From positions 1 through 64,000 of the forward strand of contig WHTH01000005.1 of the NCBI GenBank assembly GCA_009377865.1: a stretch of DNA of 64,000 nt, in the 5' to 3' direction. A model generated the notes under the pieces. The model searched no databases. It saw only the letters and a program-made list of their open reading frames with translations, and had not been told where the DNA came from. Below, in pieces: positions 37,018 to 46,178 of the stretch (its first letter is position 1; the number at the start of each line of letters is the position of its first letter). This DNA comes from Pseudonocardiaceae bacterium (GTDB lineage Bacteria; Actinomycetota; Actinomycetes; Mycobacteriales; Pseudonocardiaceae). The translations under genes were made by a program, and so were the position numbers.

Positions 37018-37275
37018 GCGACTAGCGCCGGCGAGCACCTTGACCCGGTGTGCGGAGGCCCGCTGCATCGCCACCCCGCTCGTGGCAGCGGCATCGAGGA
37101 TCTCGGCGATGCTCGACCCGCTCGCCCGATCGGCGGCGACGACTTTGTCGACCGTCAGAGTGGGATCGGTGAGCGCCTTGAGCACCGGCTTGCGGCCGTA
37201 GACGGTGACGAACGCGTCTCGGGCTGCGGGCCGGCGGGCCCGGCTGCTCGGCGGGCGGGGGCACCGGCTCAGCAT
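36964..37275 (-). pseudogene. TrmH/SpoU rRNA methyltransferase N-terminal fragment
   Basis: The minus-strand frame encodes VYGRKPVLKALTDPTLTVDKV, then SIAEILDAAATSGVAMQRASAHRVKVLAG. This is the substrate-binding N-terminal domain of SpoU/TrmH-type 2-prime-O-methyltransferases. After about 84 residues it runs into repeat DNA (RHRHEGLLGRTPTVTKAP) and stops, and the SAM-binding knot domain is missing. It cannot methylate RNA. It starts about 76 bases from the divergent wax-ester synthase gene. The domain identity is clear; the cause of truncation (repeat insertion or deletion) is inferred. Confidence 0.75.
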
Positions 37276-37351
37276 GGCAGGTGTCGATGCTTCGGCCCTG
37301 CGAGCAGGCCTCAGGCGCGAAGCCGGGCTCGAGACGTGCCAGGATCAGGGC

Positions 37352-38758
37352 ATGACCGATCGGCTGTCGGCGCTGGACGCGTCGTTTCTGTACCTCGAGG
37401 AGGCCACCACGCCGATGCATGTCGGCGCGGTCCTGTTGTTCCGGCGACCCCGGTCGGGCTTCGACTATGATCGGCTGGTTGCGCTGATCGAGGAAAGGAT
37501 CGGGCTGGTACCCCGCTACCGGCAGAAGGTGCGCACGATTCCCGGGTGGCTCGCCCGCCCGGTCTGGGTCGACGACGCCGAGTTCGACATCACCTACCAC
37601 GTGCGGCGCTCGGCGCTGCCCAAACCCGGCAGCGACAACCAGCTGCACGAGCTGGTGGCGCGGCTGATGTCGAGGCCGTTGGACCACACCCGACCGTTGT
37701 GGGAGATGAACCTCGTCGAGGGGCTGGCCCGCAACCGCGTCGCCGTGGTCACCAAGACGCACCAGGCCATGATCGACGGCATCAGCGCGATCGACATCGG
37801 GCAGGTGATCCTCGACGTCTCCTCGACGCCGCGCGACACCCGCGAGGAGCTGTGGATGCCCCGCCCGGAACCCAGCGGCCTCGAACTGGTGTGGGATGCC
37901 GTGAGCGAGGCCGTCGCACGGCCCCGCGAGGTCGTCGACAACGCCCGTACTGCCGCGCTCGGCGGGCTGGCCACGGTGCGCAATGTGGCCGGTGTCCTCG
38001 AGGGCGTGGCCTCCGCCGTGCGCACCGCCGCCCGGCCTTCGCCCGGCGGCCCGCTCAACGTGCCGATCTCCACGCAGCGACGGTTCGCCATCGCACGGAC
38101 CCGGTTGGAGGACTACCGCATCGTGCGCCGGACCTTCGGCGGCGACGTCAACGACGTGGTCCTCGCGGTCGTCGCGGGTGCGCTGCGCAACTGGCTGCTG
38201 TCGCGCGGCGAGGCGGTGAACGTCTCGACCACGATCCGGGCGATGGCGCCGCAGTCGGTCCGTGTCCACCCGGGCGAGCAGGGTGACGGTTCGCTGCTGG
38301 ACAACCGCGTCGCGTCGTACCTGGTGGACCTGCCGGTGGGCGAGTCGAACCCGACGTTGCGGCTGCATCACGTCGCCCATGCGATGCGGGCACACAAGGA
38401 GTCCGGCCAGTCCGTGGGTGCGGATGCGCTGGTCCAGCTGGGCGGGTTCGCACCACCCACGATGCACTCGCTGGGGGCCCGGGTCGCCAGCGGATTCTCG
38501 CAGCGGATCTTCAATCTCGTGATCACGAACGTGCCCGGGCCGCAGTTCCCGCTCTACAGTGCCGGAGCAAAGATGCTGGAGATGTACCCGGTGGTCCCAC
38601 TGGCGATGAACCAGGCCGTCTCGGTCGGCATCACCTCCTACGACGGGGGGCTGTACTACGGCTTCAACGCCGATCGGGACGCGATGGCCGACCTCGACGT
38701 GCTGGCAAGTCTGATCGAGGAGTCGCTCGCGGAGCTGCTCGCGACGGTGCCCGCATGA
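37352..38758 (+). CDS. Wax ester synthase/diacylglycerol acyltransferase (Tgs-like)
   Basis: The 468-residue enzyme joins a fatty acyl-CoA to diacylglycerol or a fatty alcohol, making storage triacylglycerol or wax ester. ATG 37352 begins MTDRLSALDASFLYLEEATT, the standard N-terminus. The active-site region reads VVTKTHQAMIDGISAIDIG, so the usual HHxxxDG is THxxxDG, with the second His kept. Other blocks are RPLWEMNLVEGL, the middle GDVNDVVLAVVAGALRNWL and the C-terminal NLVITNVPGPQFPLY. In mycobacteria the same neighbourhood holds tgs3 (Rv3234c). Substrates are inferred from the family. Confidence 0.88.
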   Translation: MTDRLSALDASFLYLEEATTPMHVGAVLLFRRPRSGFDYDRLVALIEERIGLVPRYRQKVRTIPGWLARPVWVDDAEFDITYHVRRSALPKPGSDNQLHELVARLMSRPLDHTRPLWEMNLVEGLARNRVAVVTKTHQAMIDGISAIDIGQVILDVSSTPRDTREELWMPRPEPSGLELVWDAVSEAVARPREVVDNARTAALGGLATVRNVAGVLEGVASAVRTAARPSPGGPLNVPISTQRRFAIARTRLEDYRIVRRTFGGDVNDVVLAVVAGALRNWLLSRGEAVNVSTTIRAMAPQSVRVHPGEQGDGSLLDNRVASYLVDLPVGESNPTLRLHHVAHAMRAHKESGQSVGADALVQLGGFAPPTMHSLGARVASGFSQRIFNLVITNVPGPQFPLYSAGAKMLEMYPVVPLAMNQAVSVGITSYDGGLYYGFNADRDAMADLDVLASLIEESLAELLATVPA

Positions 38759-39258
38759 GGGTGTACCTGCCTGCAACGGTGTCCATGCTGCGCAAGCTGG
38801 TCGACAACGGAGAGCTGTCCCCGCCGTCCGGGATCGCGTTCGCTCTGACCCCGCGGCTGCGGGAGTCCTACGCGGCCGGCAACACCGAGGAGCTGGAGTA
38901 CGCGGCGATGTTGGAGGCGGCCCGAGCCTCGCTGCGGTTGCTGTCCGCCGAGCTCGGCGCCGACCCGGACGCGGTGCCCCGGCGAGCCGTGATCGCGGCC
39001 GACCTCGACGGCGTGGCGCTGCGGCCAGACCTCGACGACGCGGCGGTCACCCTGCCCGGAACCGTCTCGATGCCCGTCATCGCAGCCGTGCACGTCGACA
39101 ACCCCGAGGCGGAGGCAGCGGTCCGGGCGGCAGCCGGGGTGGTCGACGCCGCCGACCTCGGTGACCCCGACGCGGAGTTCGCGCTCGGTGACGCGGAGGA
39201 TCACGAGATGGCCTGGTACGCCAGCCAGGAGCTGCCCTTCCTCCTCGAACTCATGTGA
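38755..39258 (+). CDS. DUF6912-type conserved protein
   Basis: ATG 38755 overlaps the synthase stop (ATGA), giving 167 residues. The sequence MRVYLPATVSMLRKLVDNGEL opens the protein; later parts include GIAFALTPRLRESYAAGNTEELEYAAM and the acidic end AWYASQELPFLLELM. It has no membrane helix or catalytic motif. A conserved hypothetical gene sits at the same place in mycobacteria (Rv3231c). The function is unknown; coupling to the acyltransferase may only be positional. Confidence 0.8.
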   Translation: MRVYLPATVSMLRKLVDNGELSPPSGIAFALTPRLRESYAAGNTEELEYAAMLEAARASLRLLSAELGADPDAVPRRAVIAADLDGVALRPDLDDAAVTLPGTVSMPVIAAVHVDNPEAEAAVRAAAGVVDAADLGDPDAEFALGDAEDHEMAWYASQELPFLLELM

Positions 39259-39319
39259 CCCCTGTGAACCCGACATCCCGGAGGCCCTACAGTCCGGCAA
39301 CGAGTCGGAGGAGGATGCC

Positions 39320-40513
39320 GTGAGTCGTGGTGCGGGACGGCCGGTCGTGCTGCTGCACGTCGGGACGCCCAAAACGGGCACGACCTACCTGCAGGACGTG
39401 CTGTGGTGCAACCGGCGCACGTTACGTCGCAGCGGCGTGCTCTACCCGGGGCAGCGCCCGCAATCACAGTTCCTGGCCGTGATGGACCTGCAGGGGGCGA
39501 CGGCGGACGAGGTGGGAGCTCCCGATCTGCCCGGTTCCTGGCACCGGCTGCTCGACCAGATCCGGGGCTGGCCCGGCACCGCGGTCATCTCGCATGAACT
39601 GCTCGCCCCGATGGACACCGCACGCATCGACCGGGTGCACGACGACCTGGGCTTCGCCGAGGTGCACGTGGTGTGCACCGTGCGCGATCTCGGCCGGCAG
39701 TTGCCCGCCGTCTGGCAGGAGGACCTGAAGAACCGCCACTCGCTGCGCTTCGCGGAGTTCCTCGACGCGGTGCGCACGGATGCCGGGCAGCGTCACTGGC
39801 TGGGCGACCTGTTCTGGCGGATGCAGGACGTGCCGGAGGTGCTGCGCCGGTGGGCGAGCGTGGTGCCTCCCGAGCGGGTACACGTGGTGACGGTACCGCC
39901 CCCCGGCGGGCCTGCAGCGCAGCTCTGGGAGCGCTTCGCCACGCTGCTCGGCGTCGATCACGCAGCGGTCGATGCGACACCGGACGCGCCGAACTCGTCG
40001 CTCGGCCCGGCAGAAGCCCACCTGTTGCGGCGGATCAACCTGGCGCTCGACCCTGCGCTGCCGTGGCCGGTCTACGAGCGGACCGTGCGCCGCCACCTCG
40101 TCGACGTGCTGGCACGTCGGCCCGGCGGGGTGTCACGCATCAGCGTGCCCGCGGCGGACCTCGGATGGGTGCGCGAGCGCTCCGAGCGGATCACGAAGGA
40201 GCTGAACGAGGCGGGCTACCGGATCGTGGGCGATCTCGACGACCTGACCCCGGCAGTCGGTGGCGGCAGTGCCCATCCCGGGGCCCATCCCGGGGCCCAT
40301 CCCGACGACGTCACCGACTCCGATCTGCTCGATGCGGCGCTGGCGGCCGTGCGCATGCTGGTCGAGCGCGAGGCGGCCGCACCGGCCCCTCGGTTGTCGG
40401 GGGCCACGCTGCGGTGGCGGGTCAGCGAACTGGCCGGTCGGCACCGCGGCCTGCTGGCGGCCCGCTCGCTGTACCGGTCGGTGCGGCGATTGCATGACGA
40501 GCGCCGAGGGTGA
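39320..40513 (+). CDS. Sulfotransferase-fold protein
   Basis: GTG 39320 after GGAGGAGG gives 397 residues. The N-terminus VVLLHVGTPKTGTTYLQDVL is the 5-prime-phosphosulfate loop of PAPS-dependent sulfotransferases, with Lys in TPKTGTT. A second segment EVHVVCTVRDLGRQLPAVWQEDLKN resembles the 3-prime-phosphate site (R-D then S/W). Later NSSLGPAEAHLLRRIN supports the fold. The C-terminal part has a 12-bp tandem repeat (HPGA units) and a basic helix. The acceptor is unknown; an envelope glycolipid is plausible but not shown. Confidence 0.75.
   Translation: MSRGAGRPVVLLHVGTPKTGTTYLQDVLWCNRRTLRRSGVLYPGQRPQSQFLAVMDLQGATADEVGAPDLPGSWHRLLDQIRGWPGTAVISHELLAPMDTARIDRVHDDLGFAEVHVVCTVRDLGRQLPAVWQEDLKNRHSLRFAEFLDAVRTDAGQRHWLGDLFWRMQDVPEVLRRWASVVPPERVHVVTVPPPGGPAAQLWERFATLLGVDHAAVDATPDAPNSSLGPAEAHLLRRINLALDPALPWPVYERTVRRHLVDVLARRPGGVSRISVPAADLGWVRERSERITKELNEAGYRIVGDLDDLTPAVGGGSAHPGAHPGAHPDDVTDSDLLDAALAAVRMLVEREAAAPAPRLSGATLRWRVSELAGRHRGLLAARSLYRSVRRLHDERRG
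40271..40306 (+). repeat. 12-bp tandem repeat in the sulfotransferase gene
   Basis: GCCCATCCCGGG is repeated at 40271-40282 and 40283-40294, with an imperfect third copy at 40295-40306. It encodes HPGAHPGAHPDD. The unit keeps frame, so copy number can vary within the flexible region after the catalytic domain. Confidence 0.75.
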
Positions 40514-40516
40514 CCG

Positions 40517-41518
40517 TCAGCCGGTCTCGGTGAGCGCGACGATCAGATGGCGCACCGACAGCGCCCGACGCCCGGCCGCCCCCTTGAGCCCGTCGAGCGC
40601 GCACTCCGGATCCGGGGGCGGGCCCAGGTGGGTGCATCCCCGCGGGCAGTCGCCGATCGCCTCGGCCAGGTCACCGAACGCCGAGACGACGTCGTCGACG
40701 CTGACGTGGGCCAGCCCGAAGGAGCGGATCCCCGGGGTGTCGATCACCCAGCCCCCCCGCGGCAGTGCCAGCGCCACCACCGATGCCGAGGTGTGGCGGC
40801 CCTTGCCGACCGCACTGACTTCGGCGGTGGCCCGGGCGGCGTCGGGAACCAGCCGGTTGACCAGCGTGGATTTGCCCACCCCGGAATGGCCCACCAGTGC
40901 CGATACCCGGGTGGCCAGCCGCCGGCGCAGCCCGTCGGGCGGCTCCTCCGGCCGGGTCACGAGCACCGGCAGGTCGAGTGCGGCGTAGCGCTCGATCAGC
41001 GCATCCGGGGCCGCGAGATCACCCTTGGTCAGGCACAGCACCGGCTCCAGCCCACCGGCGTAGGCGGCGACCAGGCACCGGTCGATCAGCCCGGTCCGCG
41101 GCGGCGGATCCGCCAGCGAAGCAACCACCAGCAGCTGCTCGGCATTGGCCACCACCACGCGCTCGTAGGGATCGGTGTCGTCGGCGGTGCGGCGCAGCAC
41201 GCTGCAGCGTTCGGTGACCCGCACGATGCGGGCCAGCGCGTCCGTCGCGCCGGACAGGTCACCGACCAGGCCCACGCGGTCCCCGACCACCACCGGGGTA
41301 CGTCCCAGCTCGCGGGCCCGCATGGCCGTCACCCGATGCTCCGGGTCGCCGTGCAGCACGCAGGTCCACCGGCCGCGATCGACGGCGACGACCATCCCGG
41401 TGACCGCGTCGGGGTGGTCGGGGCGGCGCTTGGTGCGCGGCCGCGACCCCCGCCGCGGCGGCCGGACACGGACGTCGGACTCGTCGAAGCGGTCGACCTC
41501 CCGGTCGCGGGGGCTCAG
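40517..41518 (-). CDS. rsgA: Ribosome small-subunit GTPase RsgA
   Basis: RsgA is the circularly permuted GTPase that checks late maturation of the 30S subunit. The GTPase blocks come in permuted order: [17 protein letters not shown] (G4), [16 protein letters not shown] (G1) and [13 protein letters not shown] (G3). An OB domain precedes them, and the zinc knuckle [16 protein letters not shown] follows. ATG 41395 would start after the basic linker. The frame extends to CTG 41518, which overlaps the aroA stop by four bases and has GGGAG six bases upstream; the extra 41 residues ([20 protein letters not shown], then a basic run) match the usual actinobacterial N-terminus. I therefore use CTG, with reservation. 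Confidence 0.88.
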   Translation of the reverse strand: MSPRDREVDRFDESDVRVRPPRRGSRPRTKRRPDHPDAVTGMVVAVDRGRWTCVLHGDPEHRVTAMRARELGRTPVVVGDRVGLVGDLSGATDALARIVRVTERCSVLRRTADDTDPYERVVVANAEQLLVVASLADPPPRTGLIDRCLVAAYAGGLEPVLCLTKGDLAAPDALIERYAALDLPVLVTRPEEPPDGLRRRLATRVSALVGHSGVGKSTLVNRLVPDAARATAEVSAVGKGRHTSASVVALALPRGGWVIDTPGIRSFGLAHVSVDDVVSAFGDLAEAIGDCPRGCTHLGPPPDPECALDGLKGAAGRRALSVRHLIVALTETG

Positions 41519-42834
41519 TCTGATCTCCCAGGACCCGAGCCACCCGCGAGCATCGCGTCCCAGAGTCCGGGGAAATCGGGCAGCGTCTTGGCCGTCGCGC
41601 CGATGTCGTCGACGGTCACGCCGGTCACCACCAGGCCCAGGATCGCGCCGGCGGTGGCCATCCGGTGATCGTCGTGGGCACGCCAGGGCCGGTCGGGGTT
41701 CGCGCCCAGCGGCGCGGGACGGATCGTCAGTCCGTCCGGGGTCTGGCGCACCGTGGTGCCGAGCGCGCCGATCTCGCGGGCGAGCGCGGCCAGCCGGTCG
41801 GTCTCGTGGCCCCGCAGGTGCCCGATGCCGCGCAGCGTCGACGGCCCGCCGGCCAGCGCAGCCAGTGCGGCCACTGTGGGCGTGAGCTCGCCGACCTCGT
41901 GCAGGTCGATGTCCACCCCGTCGAGCCGTCCCGGGCCCCGGACCGTCAGCCCCCGGTCGTCGAGCACCACCGACGCGCCCATCGCCGCCAGCACGCCGCG
42001 GATGGCGTCCCCGGCCTGGGTGGTGTGCTGCGGCCAGCCGGGCACGGTGACCTCGCCGCCGGTGGCCGCCGCCGCGGCGAGGAAGACCGTGGCGTTGGAC
42101 AGGTCGGGCTCGACGTCGACGGCCCCGCCGCGCACCGGCCCGGGTGCCACCCGCCAGGTAGCCACCGAGGTAGCAGTTTCGGCCGTGTCCACCTCGATCC
42201 CGGCGGCGCGCAGCATCGCGACGGTCATCTCGATGTGCGGCGTCGACGGCACCGGCTTGCCGTCGTGGTGCACGGTGATCCCCTTGTCGTAGCCGGCGCC
42301 GGACAGCAGCAGACCCGACACGAATTGCGACGAGCCCGATGCGTCGAGCGTGACCTCGCCGCCGGGCAGCGATCCGGTGCCGTGCAGCACGAACGGCAGC
42401 GCGTCACCGTCGACGGCGGCGCCGATCGTTCGCAGCGCGTCCAGCACGGTCGTCATCGGGCGCTGCCGGGCCCTCGGGTCGCCGTCGAACCGGACCGGGC
42501 CGTCGGCCAGCGCGGCCAGCGGCGGGACGAACCGCATCACGGTTCCGGCCAGCCCGCAGTCCACGGTCGCCGGGCCACGCAGCCCGTCGTGCGCGCCGAC
42601 GATCACCATGGTGGTGTGCTGGTCGACCGGCACCCCGAGTGCCCGCAGTGCCCCGGCCATGAGGTCGGTGTCGCGGCTGCGCAGCGCGCCCCGGACAATG
42701 CCGCCGGTGCCGGCGAGCGCGGCCAGCAGCAGCGCCCGGTTCGTGATCGATTTCGAGCCCGGGACGGTGACGGTGGCGCGGACGGGTCCATCGGCGGCCG
42801 GTGCCGGCCACGGTGCCCGGGTCGGTGTCGTCAT
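41515..42834 (-). CDS. aroA: 3-phosphoshikimate 1-carboxyvinyltransferase (EPSP synthase)
   Basis: AroA makes EPSP from shikimate-3-phosphate and PEP, the sixth shikimate step. ATG 42834 gives 439 residues; an ATG four codons upstream is also possible, and the long open frame further upstream is antisense of the SRAP gene. Conserved parts are [38 protein letters not shown] (the LAGT loop), [33 protein letters not shown] and the final [11 protein letters not shown] and [15 protein letters not shown] blocks. It lies upstream of rsgA on the same strand, as in other actinobacteria. Confidence 0.95.
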   Translation of the reverse strand: MTTPTRAPWPAPAADGPVRATVTVPGSKSITNRALLLAALAGTGGIVRGALRSRDTDLMAGALRALGVPVDQHTTMVIVGAHDGLRGPATVDCGLAGTVMRFVPPLAALADGPVRFDGDPRARQRPMTTVLDALRTIGAAVDGDALPFVLHGTGSLPGGEVTLDASGSSQFVSGLLLSGAGYDKGITVHHDGKPVPSTPHIEMTVAMLRAAGIEVDTAETATSVATWRVAPGPVRGGAVDVEPDLSNATVFLAAAAATGGEVTVPGWPQHTTQAGDAIRGVLAAMGASVVLDDRGLTVRGPGRLDGVDIDLHEVGELTPTVAALAALAGGPSTLRGIGHLRGHETDRLAALAREIGALGTTVRQTPDGLTIRPAPLGANPDRPWRAHDDHRMATAGAILGLVVTGVTVDDIGATAKTLPDFPGLWDAMLAGGSGPGRSD

Positions 42835-42891
42835 GACCACTATCATCTCGCACCCACGCCAGAGTGGGCGCGGCGTGCCACGATGGAGCCC

Positions 42892-43674
42892 ATGTGCGGC
42901 AGGTACGCCTCCACCCGCGATCCGGCGACGCTGGCTGTGGAGTTCGCCGCCGTCGACGCCACCGGGGACGAGGCCCCCGGTGCCGACTACAACGTCGCGC
43001 CGACCAAACCGGTGCTCGCCGTGGTGACCCGCCATCCCCGCGACGCGGAGGGGACACCGGATCCCGGCCGCACCGAACGCAGTGTCCGGGTGATGCGCTG
43101 GGGTCTGGTCCCGCACTGGGCCAAGGACGCCTCGGTCGGCTCGCGGATGATCAACGCTCGGGCCGAGAGTGTCGCGGGCAAGCCGGCCTTTCGCACCGCG
43201 ATCGCGAGCCGGCGCTGCCTGCTGCCCGCCGACGGGTGGTTCGAGTGGCAGCGACAGGCCCAAAAGGAGGCGCAGCAGGCCCAGCCGAAGCGCGCGCGCA
43301 AACAGCCCTACTTCCTCACCCCCGCCGACGGTTCGGTGCTCGCGCTGGCCGGCCTGTGGGCGACGTGGCGCCCGGCCGGCTCCGACGACCCGCCGCTGGT
43401 CAGCTGCGCCGTGCTCACCACCGAAGCGGTCGGCCCGCTGGCCGGGATCCACGACCGGATGCCGCTTGTGCTGCCCGCGGACTGTTGGGCGGACTGGCTC
43501 GACCCCGACTCCCGTGACCCCGGCTCGCTGCTGGCGCCGCCGTCGGCTGCCGTGGTCGACGGCCTCGAGCTTCGCCCGATCTCGACGGCGGTCAACGACG
43601 TTCGGCGAAACGGCACCGAGCTGCTCGAACCGCAGCAGCCGGATCAGCCCGCCCTGATCGATCTCGACTCGTGA
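42892..43674 (+). CDS. SRAP-family DNA-crosslink shield protein (HMCES/YedK-like)
   Basis: The catalytic Cys2 of [14 protein letters not shown] sets the start at ATG 42892; 260 residues follow. SRAP proteins bind abasic sites in single-stranded DNA and form a covalent thiazolidine bond with Cys2, protecting the site. Further marks are [59 protein letters not shown] and HDRMPLVLP. The spacer of Lys/Gln/Ala between 120 and 140 is a variable loop. It is divergent from aroA and its stop overlaps the hydrolase gene. Confidence 0.92.
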   Translation: MCGRYASTRDPATLAVEFAAVDATGDEAPGADYNVAPTKPVLAVVTRHPRDAEGTPDPGRTERSVRVMRWGLVPHWAKDASVGSRMINARAESVAGKPAFRTAIASRRCLLPADGWFEWQRQAQKEAQQAQPKRARKQPYFLTPADGSVLALAGLWATWRPAGSDDPPLVSCAVLTTEAVGPLAGIHDRMPLVLPADCWADWLDPDSRDPGSLLAPPSAAVVDGLELRPISTAVNDVRRNGTELLEPQQPDQPALIDLDS

Positions 43675-44282
43675 CCACGCTCACCGTCGACACCCCGCAC
43701 GGGCAGGCCCGTGCCGAGCTGCACTGCTGCCCGCAGGGCCGCGCAGCGCTGCTGCTCGGGCACGGCGCGGGCGGCGGCACGAAGGCCTCCGACCTGGTCG
43801 CGGCGACGAGGGCGGCGGTGGCGGCCGGGGTGCACGTCGCACTCGTCGAGCAGCCCTACCGGGTCGCCGGGCGGCGCGCACCCGCACCGGCGCGGCAGCT
43901 CGACACCGCCTGGCTGACGGTGGCCGAGGAGCTCGCGGGCGGGGTCTTCGCGGACCTGCCGCTGGTCTTCGGCGGCAGGTCCTCAGGCGCCCGGGTGGCC
44001 TGCCGCACCTCGGCCGGCGGGGCCGCCGCGGCGGTGCTGTGCCTGGCCTTCCCGGTGCACCCGCCGGGCCGCCCCGACCGTAGCCGGATGCCCGAGCTCG
44101 ACGGACTCGACGTGCCCGCGCTGGTGGTGCAGGGTGAGCGCGACCCGTTCGGCCGCCCGGAACCCGCAGCGGGGCGCGAAGTCGTGCTGCTGGCCGGCGA
44201 CCACTCGCTTGCCGCCGACACGGTCGGCGTCGGGCGGGCGGTCGGCGAGTGGCTGGAACGGCGGCTGCGCCCCCTCGAATAG
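43671..44282 (+). CDS. Alpha/beta-hydrolase family protein (dienelactone-hydrolase-like/KANL3 type)
   Basis: The GTG start overlaps the SRAP stop, giving 203 residues. The fold shows as [16 protein letters not shown] (oxyanion region), [15 protein letters not shown] (nucleophile elbow with Ser after GGR-S-SG), [13 protein letters not shown] (the acidic residue) and [12 protein letters not shown] (catalytic His). This is the small KANL3/Tex30-like subgroup. The substrate is unknown. The coupling to the DNA-protection gene suggests co-expression; the link may be chance. Confidence 0.85.
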   Translation: MTTLTVDTPHGQARAELHCCPQGRAALLLGHGAGGGTKASDLVAATRAAVAAGVHVALVEQPYRVAGRRAPAPARQLDTAWLTVAEELAGGVFADLPLVFGGRSSGARVACRTSAGGAAAAVLCLAFPVHPPGRPDRSRMPELDGLDVPALVVQGERDPFGRPEPAAGREVVLLAGDHSLAADTVGVGRAVGEWLERRLRPLE

Positions 44283-44620
44283 CTTCGGCGACGGGCCTAG
44301 ACCCGCGCCGCGACCACGTTGTGGAACCGAAACGGGGTTTGAGGCGCGCCGCGACCGAGGGTGGAATTCCGCCGTGGTCAGCGGTGTTGGGATGCGACGT
44401 GGTGGAGATGATTCAGCGCCGACCCGCAGTGATCGGCCGTGCTCCCCGCGGCGCGCCCGGCGACCGGGCGGTCCGTGACGTCGCGTCACCAGGACGTGTC
44501 GTGGTGCGACCGGTAAACTCGACGCCGACCCATGCGGTCCCGGCGATGGATCACCAAGCCGGGGCGCGTCCTGCCAGTGCCTGGGCGGCCAGCCGCCCTG
44601 CACGGCGCGAAGGGAGAGCG
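44283..44620 (+). other. 338-base region upstream of sigR
   Basis: This gap holds the sigR promoter and leader. It includes the SigR-type promoter at 44363-44388 and an upstream in-frame ATG (44546) that could start a longer SigR form. No other gene is evident. Confidence 0.6.
44363..44388 (+). promoter_or_regulatory. SigR-dependent autoregulatory promoter
   Basis: GGAAT at 44363-44367 and GTT at 44386-44388 are separated by exactly 18 bases, the consensus for SigR/SigH of actinobacteria (GGAAT-N18-GTT). It points to sigR, 233 bases upstream of the GTG start. SigR in Streptomyces and SigH in mycobacteria control their own genes this way, so the site fits an oxidative-stress feedback loop. 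Confidence 0.75.
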
Positions 44621-45271
44621 GTGCCAGGCGCCCCCGTCGGCGGTTCCGTGCGTGCGGGTAGTGACATCCCGCAGCGGGTGGATGCCGCCGAAACCCCCGA
44701 AGAGCGGACGGCGCGCTTCGAGCGCGATGTGATGCCGCTGCTCGACCAGCTCTACGCTGCGGCGTTGCGGATGACCCGCAATCCCGCAGACGCCGAGGAC
44801 CTCGTGCAGGAGACCTACCTCAAGGCCTACAACGGCTTCGCGTCGTTCCGGGAGGGCACGAACCTCAAGGCGTGGATGTACCGGATCCTGACCAACAGTT
44901 ACATCAACGGCTACCGGAAACGGCAGCGCCAGCCGGCGCAGCAGCCCACCGACGAGATCACCGATTGGCAGCTGGCGCAAGCCGAGCAGCACACCGCAAC
45001 GGGGCTGCGGTCGGCTGAGATGGAAGCGATGGACCAGCTGCCCGACTCCGACGTCAAGGACGCGCTGGGGGAGCTGGCCGAGGAGTTCCGGATGGCGGTC
45101 TACCTGGCCGACGTCGAGGGCTTCGCATACAAGGAGATCGCCGAGATCATGGGGACGCCGATCGGCACCGTGATGTCTCGGCTGCACCGTGGTCGTAGGC
45201 AGCTGCGTGATCTGCTCGCCGGCGTCGCCCGCGAGCGCGGCTTCCTGCGCGGCGAGGAGGTGACGTCGTGA
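44621..45271 (+). CDS. sigR: Thiol-oxidative-stress sigma factor SigR/SigH
   Basis: The GTG at 44621 has GGGAGAG directly upstream and gives 216 residues; an in-frame ATG at 44546 would add 25. Region 2 is clear ([20 protein letters not shown], then [19 protein letters not shown]), and region 4 contains [26 protein letters not shown], the helix-turn-helix for the -35 box. This is the ECF subfamily that answers to the zinc anti-sigma RsrA. The rsrA start overlaps the sigR stop (GTGA), so they are made in equal amounts. It directs transcription of thioredoxin and protease genes upon disulfide stress, as known for the family. Confidence 0.94.
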   Translation: MPGAPVGGSVRAGSDIPQRVDAAETPEERTARFERDVMPLLDQLYAAALRMTRNPADAEDLVQETYLKAYNGFASFREGTNLKAWMYRILTNSYINGYRKRQRQPAQQPTDEITDWQLAQAEQHTATGLRSAEMEAMDQLPDSDVKDALGELAEEFRMAVYLADVEGFAYKEIAEIMGTPIGTVMSRLHRGRRQLRDLLAGVARERGFLRGEEVTS

Positions 45272-45627
45272 GCTGTGGCGAACCGCATGACACCGATTGC
45301 GGTGAGGTGCTGGCCGAGATCTGGATGTTCCTCGACGACGAGTGCGACCCCCAGCGCCGCGAGTTGCTGCAGCGTCACCTCGACGAGTGCAGTCCATGCT
45401 TGGAGGAGTTCGGGCTCGACGAGCACCTCAAGACGTTGCTCGCTCGCAAATGCGGTGGCGACCACGCCCCGGACGAGCTGCGGCAGCGGTTGCGGGAGTC
45501 GATTCGCGAGATCGTGGTGCAGCAGGCCGACGCGACAGTGCAGACTGCCCAGGTCACCGTGGAGGCCGGCGACGGTGAGGCCACGGTGGAAGTGCGCAGC
45601 GCGACCGGGGCACAGCCGAAGCGCTAG
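45268..45627 (+). CDS. rsrA: Zinc-containing anti-sigma factor RsrA
   Basis: RsrA holds SigR inactive until oxidation expels its zinc and forms disulfides. The 119-residue protein has the ZAS motif in the right place: Cys11, then His37, Cys41 and Cys44 in [15 protein letters not shown], and a fourth reactive Cys62 further on (ARKCGGD). Cys3 is an extra thiol. Ligand positions match those of the Streptomyces RsrA. The C-terminal third is an acidic, probably disordered tail. It is translationally coupled to sigR. Confidence 0.93.
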   Translation: MSCGEPHDTDCGEVLAEIWMFLDDECDPQRRELLQRHLDECSPCLEEFGLDEHLKTLLARKCGGDHAPDELRQRLRESIREIVVQQADATVQTAQVTVEAGDGEATVEVRSATGAQPKR

Positions 45628-45693
45628 CGCCGCCGACGGGCTGGCCACCGTGCGTGGCGCCCGTTGACCCCCCCTCGCGGTGCGGGATGCTGA

Positions 45694-45768
45694 TCAGCTG
45701 TGTGGGCGCTTGCCGTGGTTCGGCGCGCTCTTCTTACGGTCGCGCTTCTGGCGGGCACGCTTCGACAC
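45694..45768 (-). CDS. 50S ribosomal protein bL37
   Basis: The minus strand from GTG 45768 encodes 24 residues, MSKRARQKRDRKKSAPNHGK plus a short RPHS end, before TGA at 45694. The AURKAIP1/COX24-like basic pattern (KR-KKRDRKKS, then NHGKRP) is that of bL37, a small large-subunit protein found in mycobacterial ribosomes. AGGAGG lies six bases upstream. It is too short for most gene finders. It converges with rsrA and is transcribed on its own. Confidence 0.85.
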   Translation of the reverse strand: MSKRARQKRDRKKSAPNHGKRPHS

Positions 45769-45918
45769 GCGGTTCCTCCTTCCTCGCCCTACTCGGCTGC
45801 GGTCACAGCCTGTCAAGTGCTATTACAGCCCGGTGCCACCCTACATCGTCACTCCTCGACGCCAGCTGCGACGGCGCGTGGTTGGATGGTCGCGCGACAG
45901 CAGCGAGGAGGGCAGGCG

Positions 45919-46134
45919 ATGGCAGAAGAGATCCGCGCCGAGATGGTGGCCAACGTGTTCAAGCTCGTGGTCGCCGAGGGCGACGTGGTCTCCGACGGCG
46001 ACACTCTGATCATCCTGGAGTCGATGAAGATGGAGATCCCCGTTCTTACCGAACTCGATGGCACGGTCGCCACGCTCGCCGTCGCCGAGGGTGACGTCGT
46101 GCAGGAGGGTGATCTCATCGCCGTGGTCGAGTGA
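45919..46134 (+). CDS. TB7.3-like biotinyl/lipoyl-attachment protein
   Basis: ATG 45919 gives a 71-residue protein that is a single biotinyl-carrier domain. The attachment site is Lys37 in LESMKMEIP, and the symmetric halves VVAEGDVVSDGDTLI and LAVAEGDVVQEGDLIAVVE make the usual barrel. In mycobacteria a stand-alone domain of the same length (TB7.3, Rv3221c) sits next to the sigH/rshA genes. Its partner enzyme is not encoded nearby, so it may serve an acyl-CoA carboxylase from elsewhere. Confidence 0.9.
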   Translation: MAEEIRAEMVANVFKLVVAEGDVVSDGDTLIILESMKMEIPVLTELDGTVATLAVAEGDVVQEGDLIAVVE

Positions 46135-46178
46135 CCACCGGCAGACAAGCCCGCACCGGACAGGCGCACATCGACAGC

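Noticed and set aside
40261-40310. CRISPR-like array
   Set aside because: It is a three-copy 12-bp coding repeat without spacers.
42835-43452. N-terminal extension of aroA on the minus strand
   Set aside because: The extra frame lies antisense to the SRAP gene, and EPSP synthase homology begins after ATG 42834.
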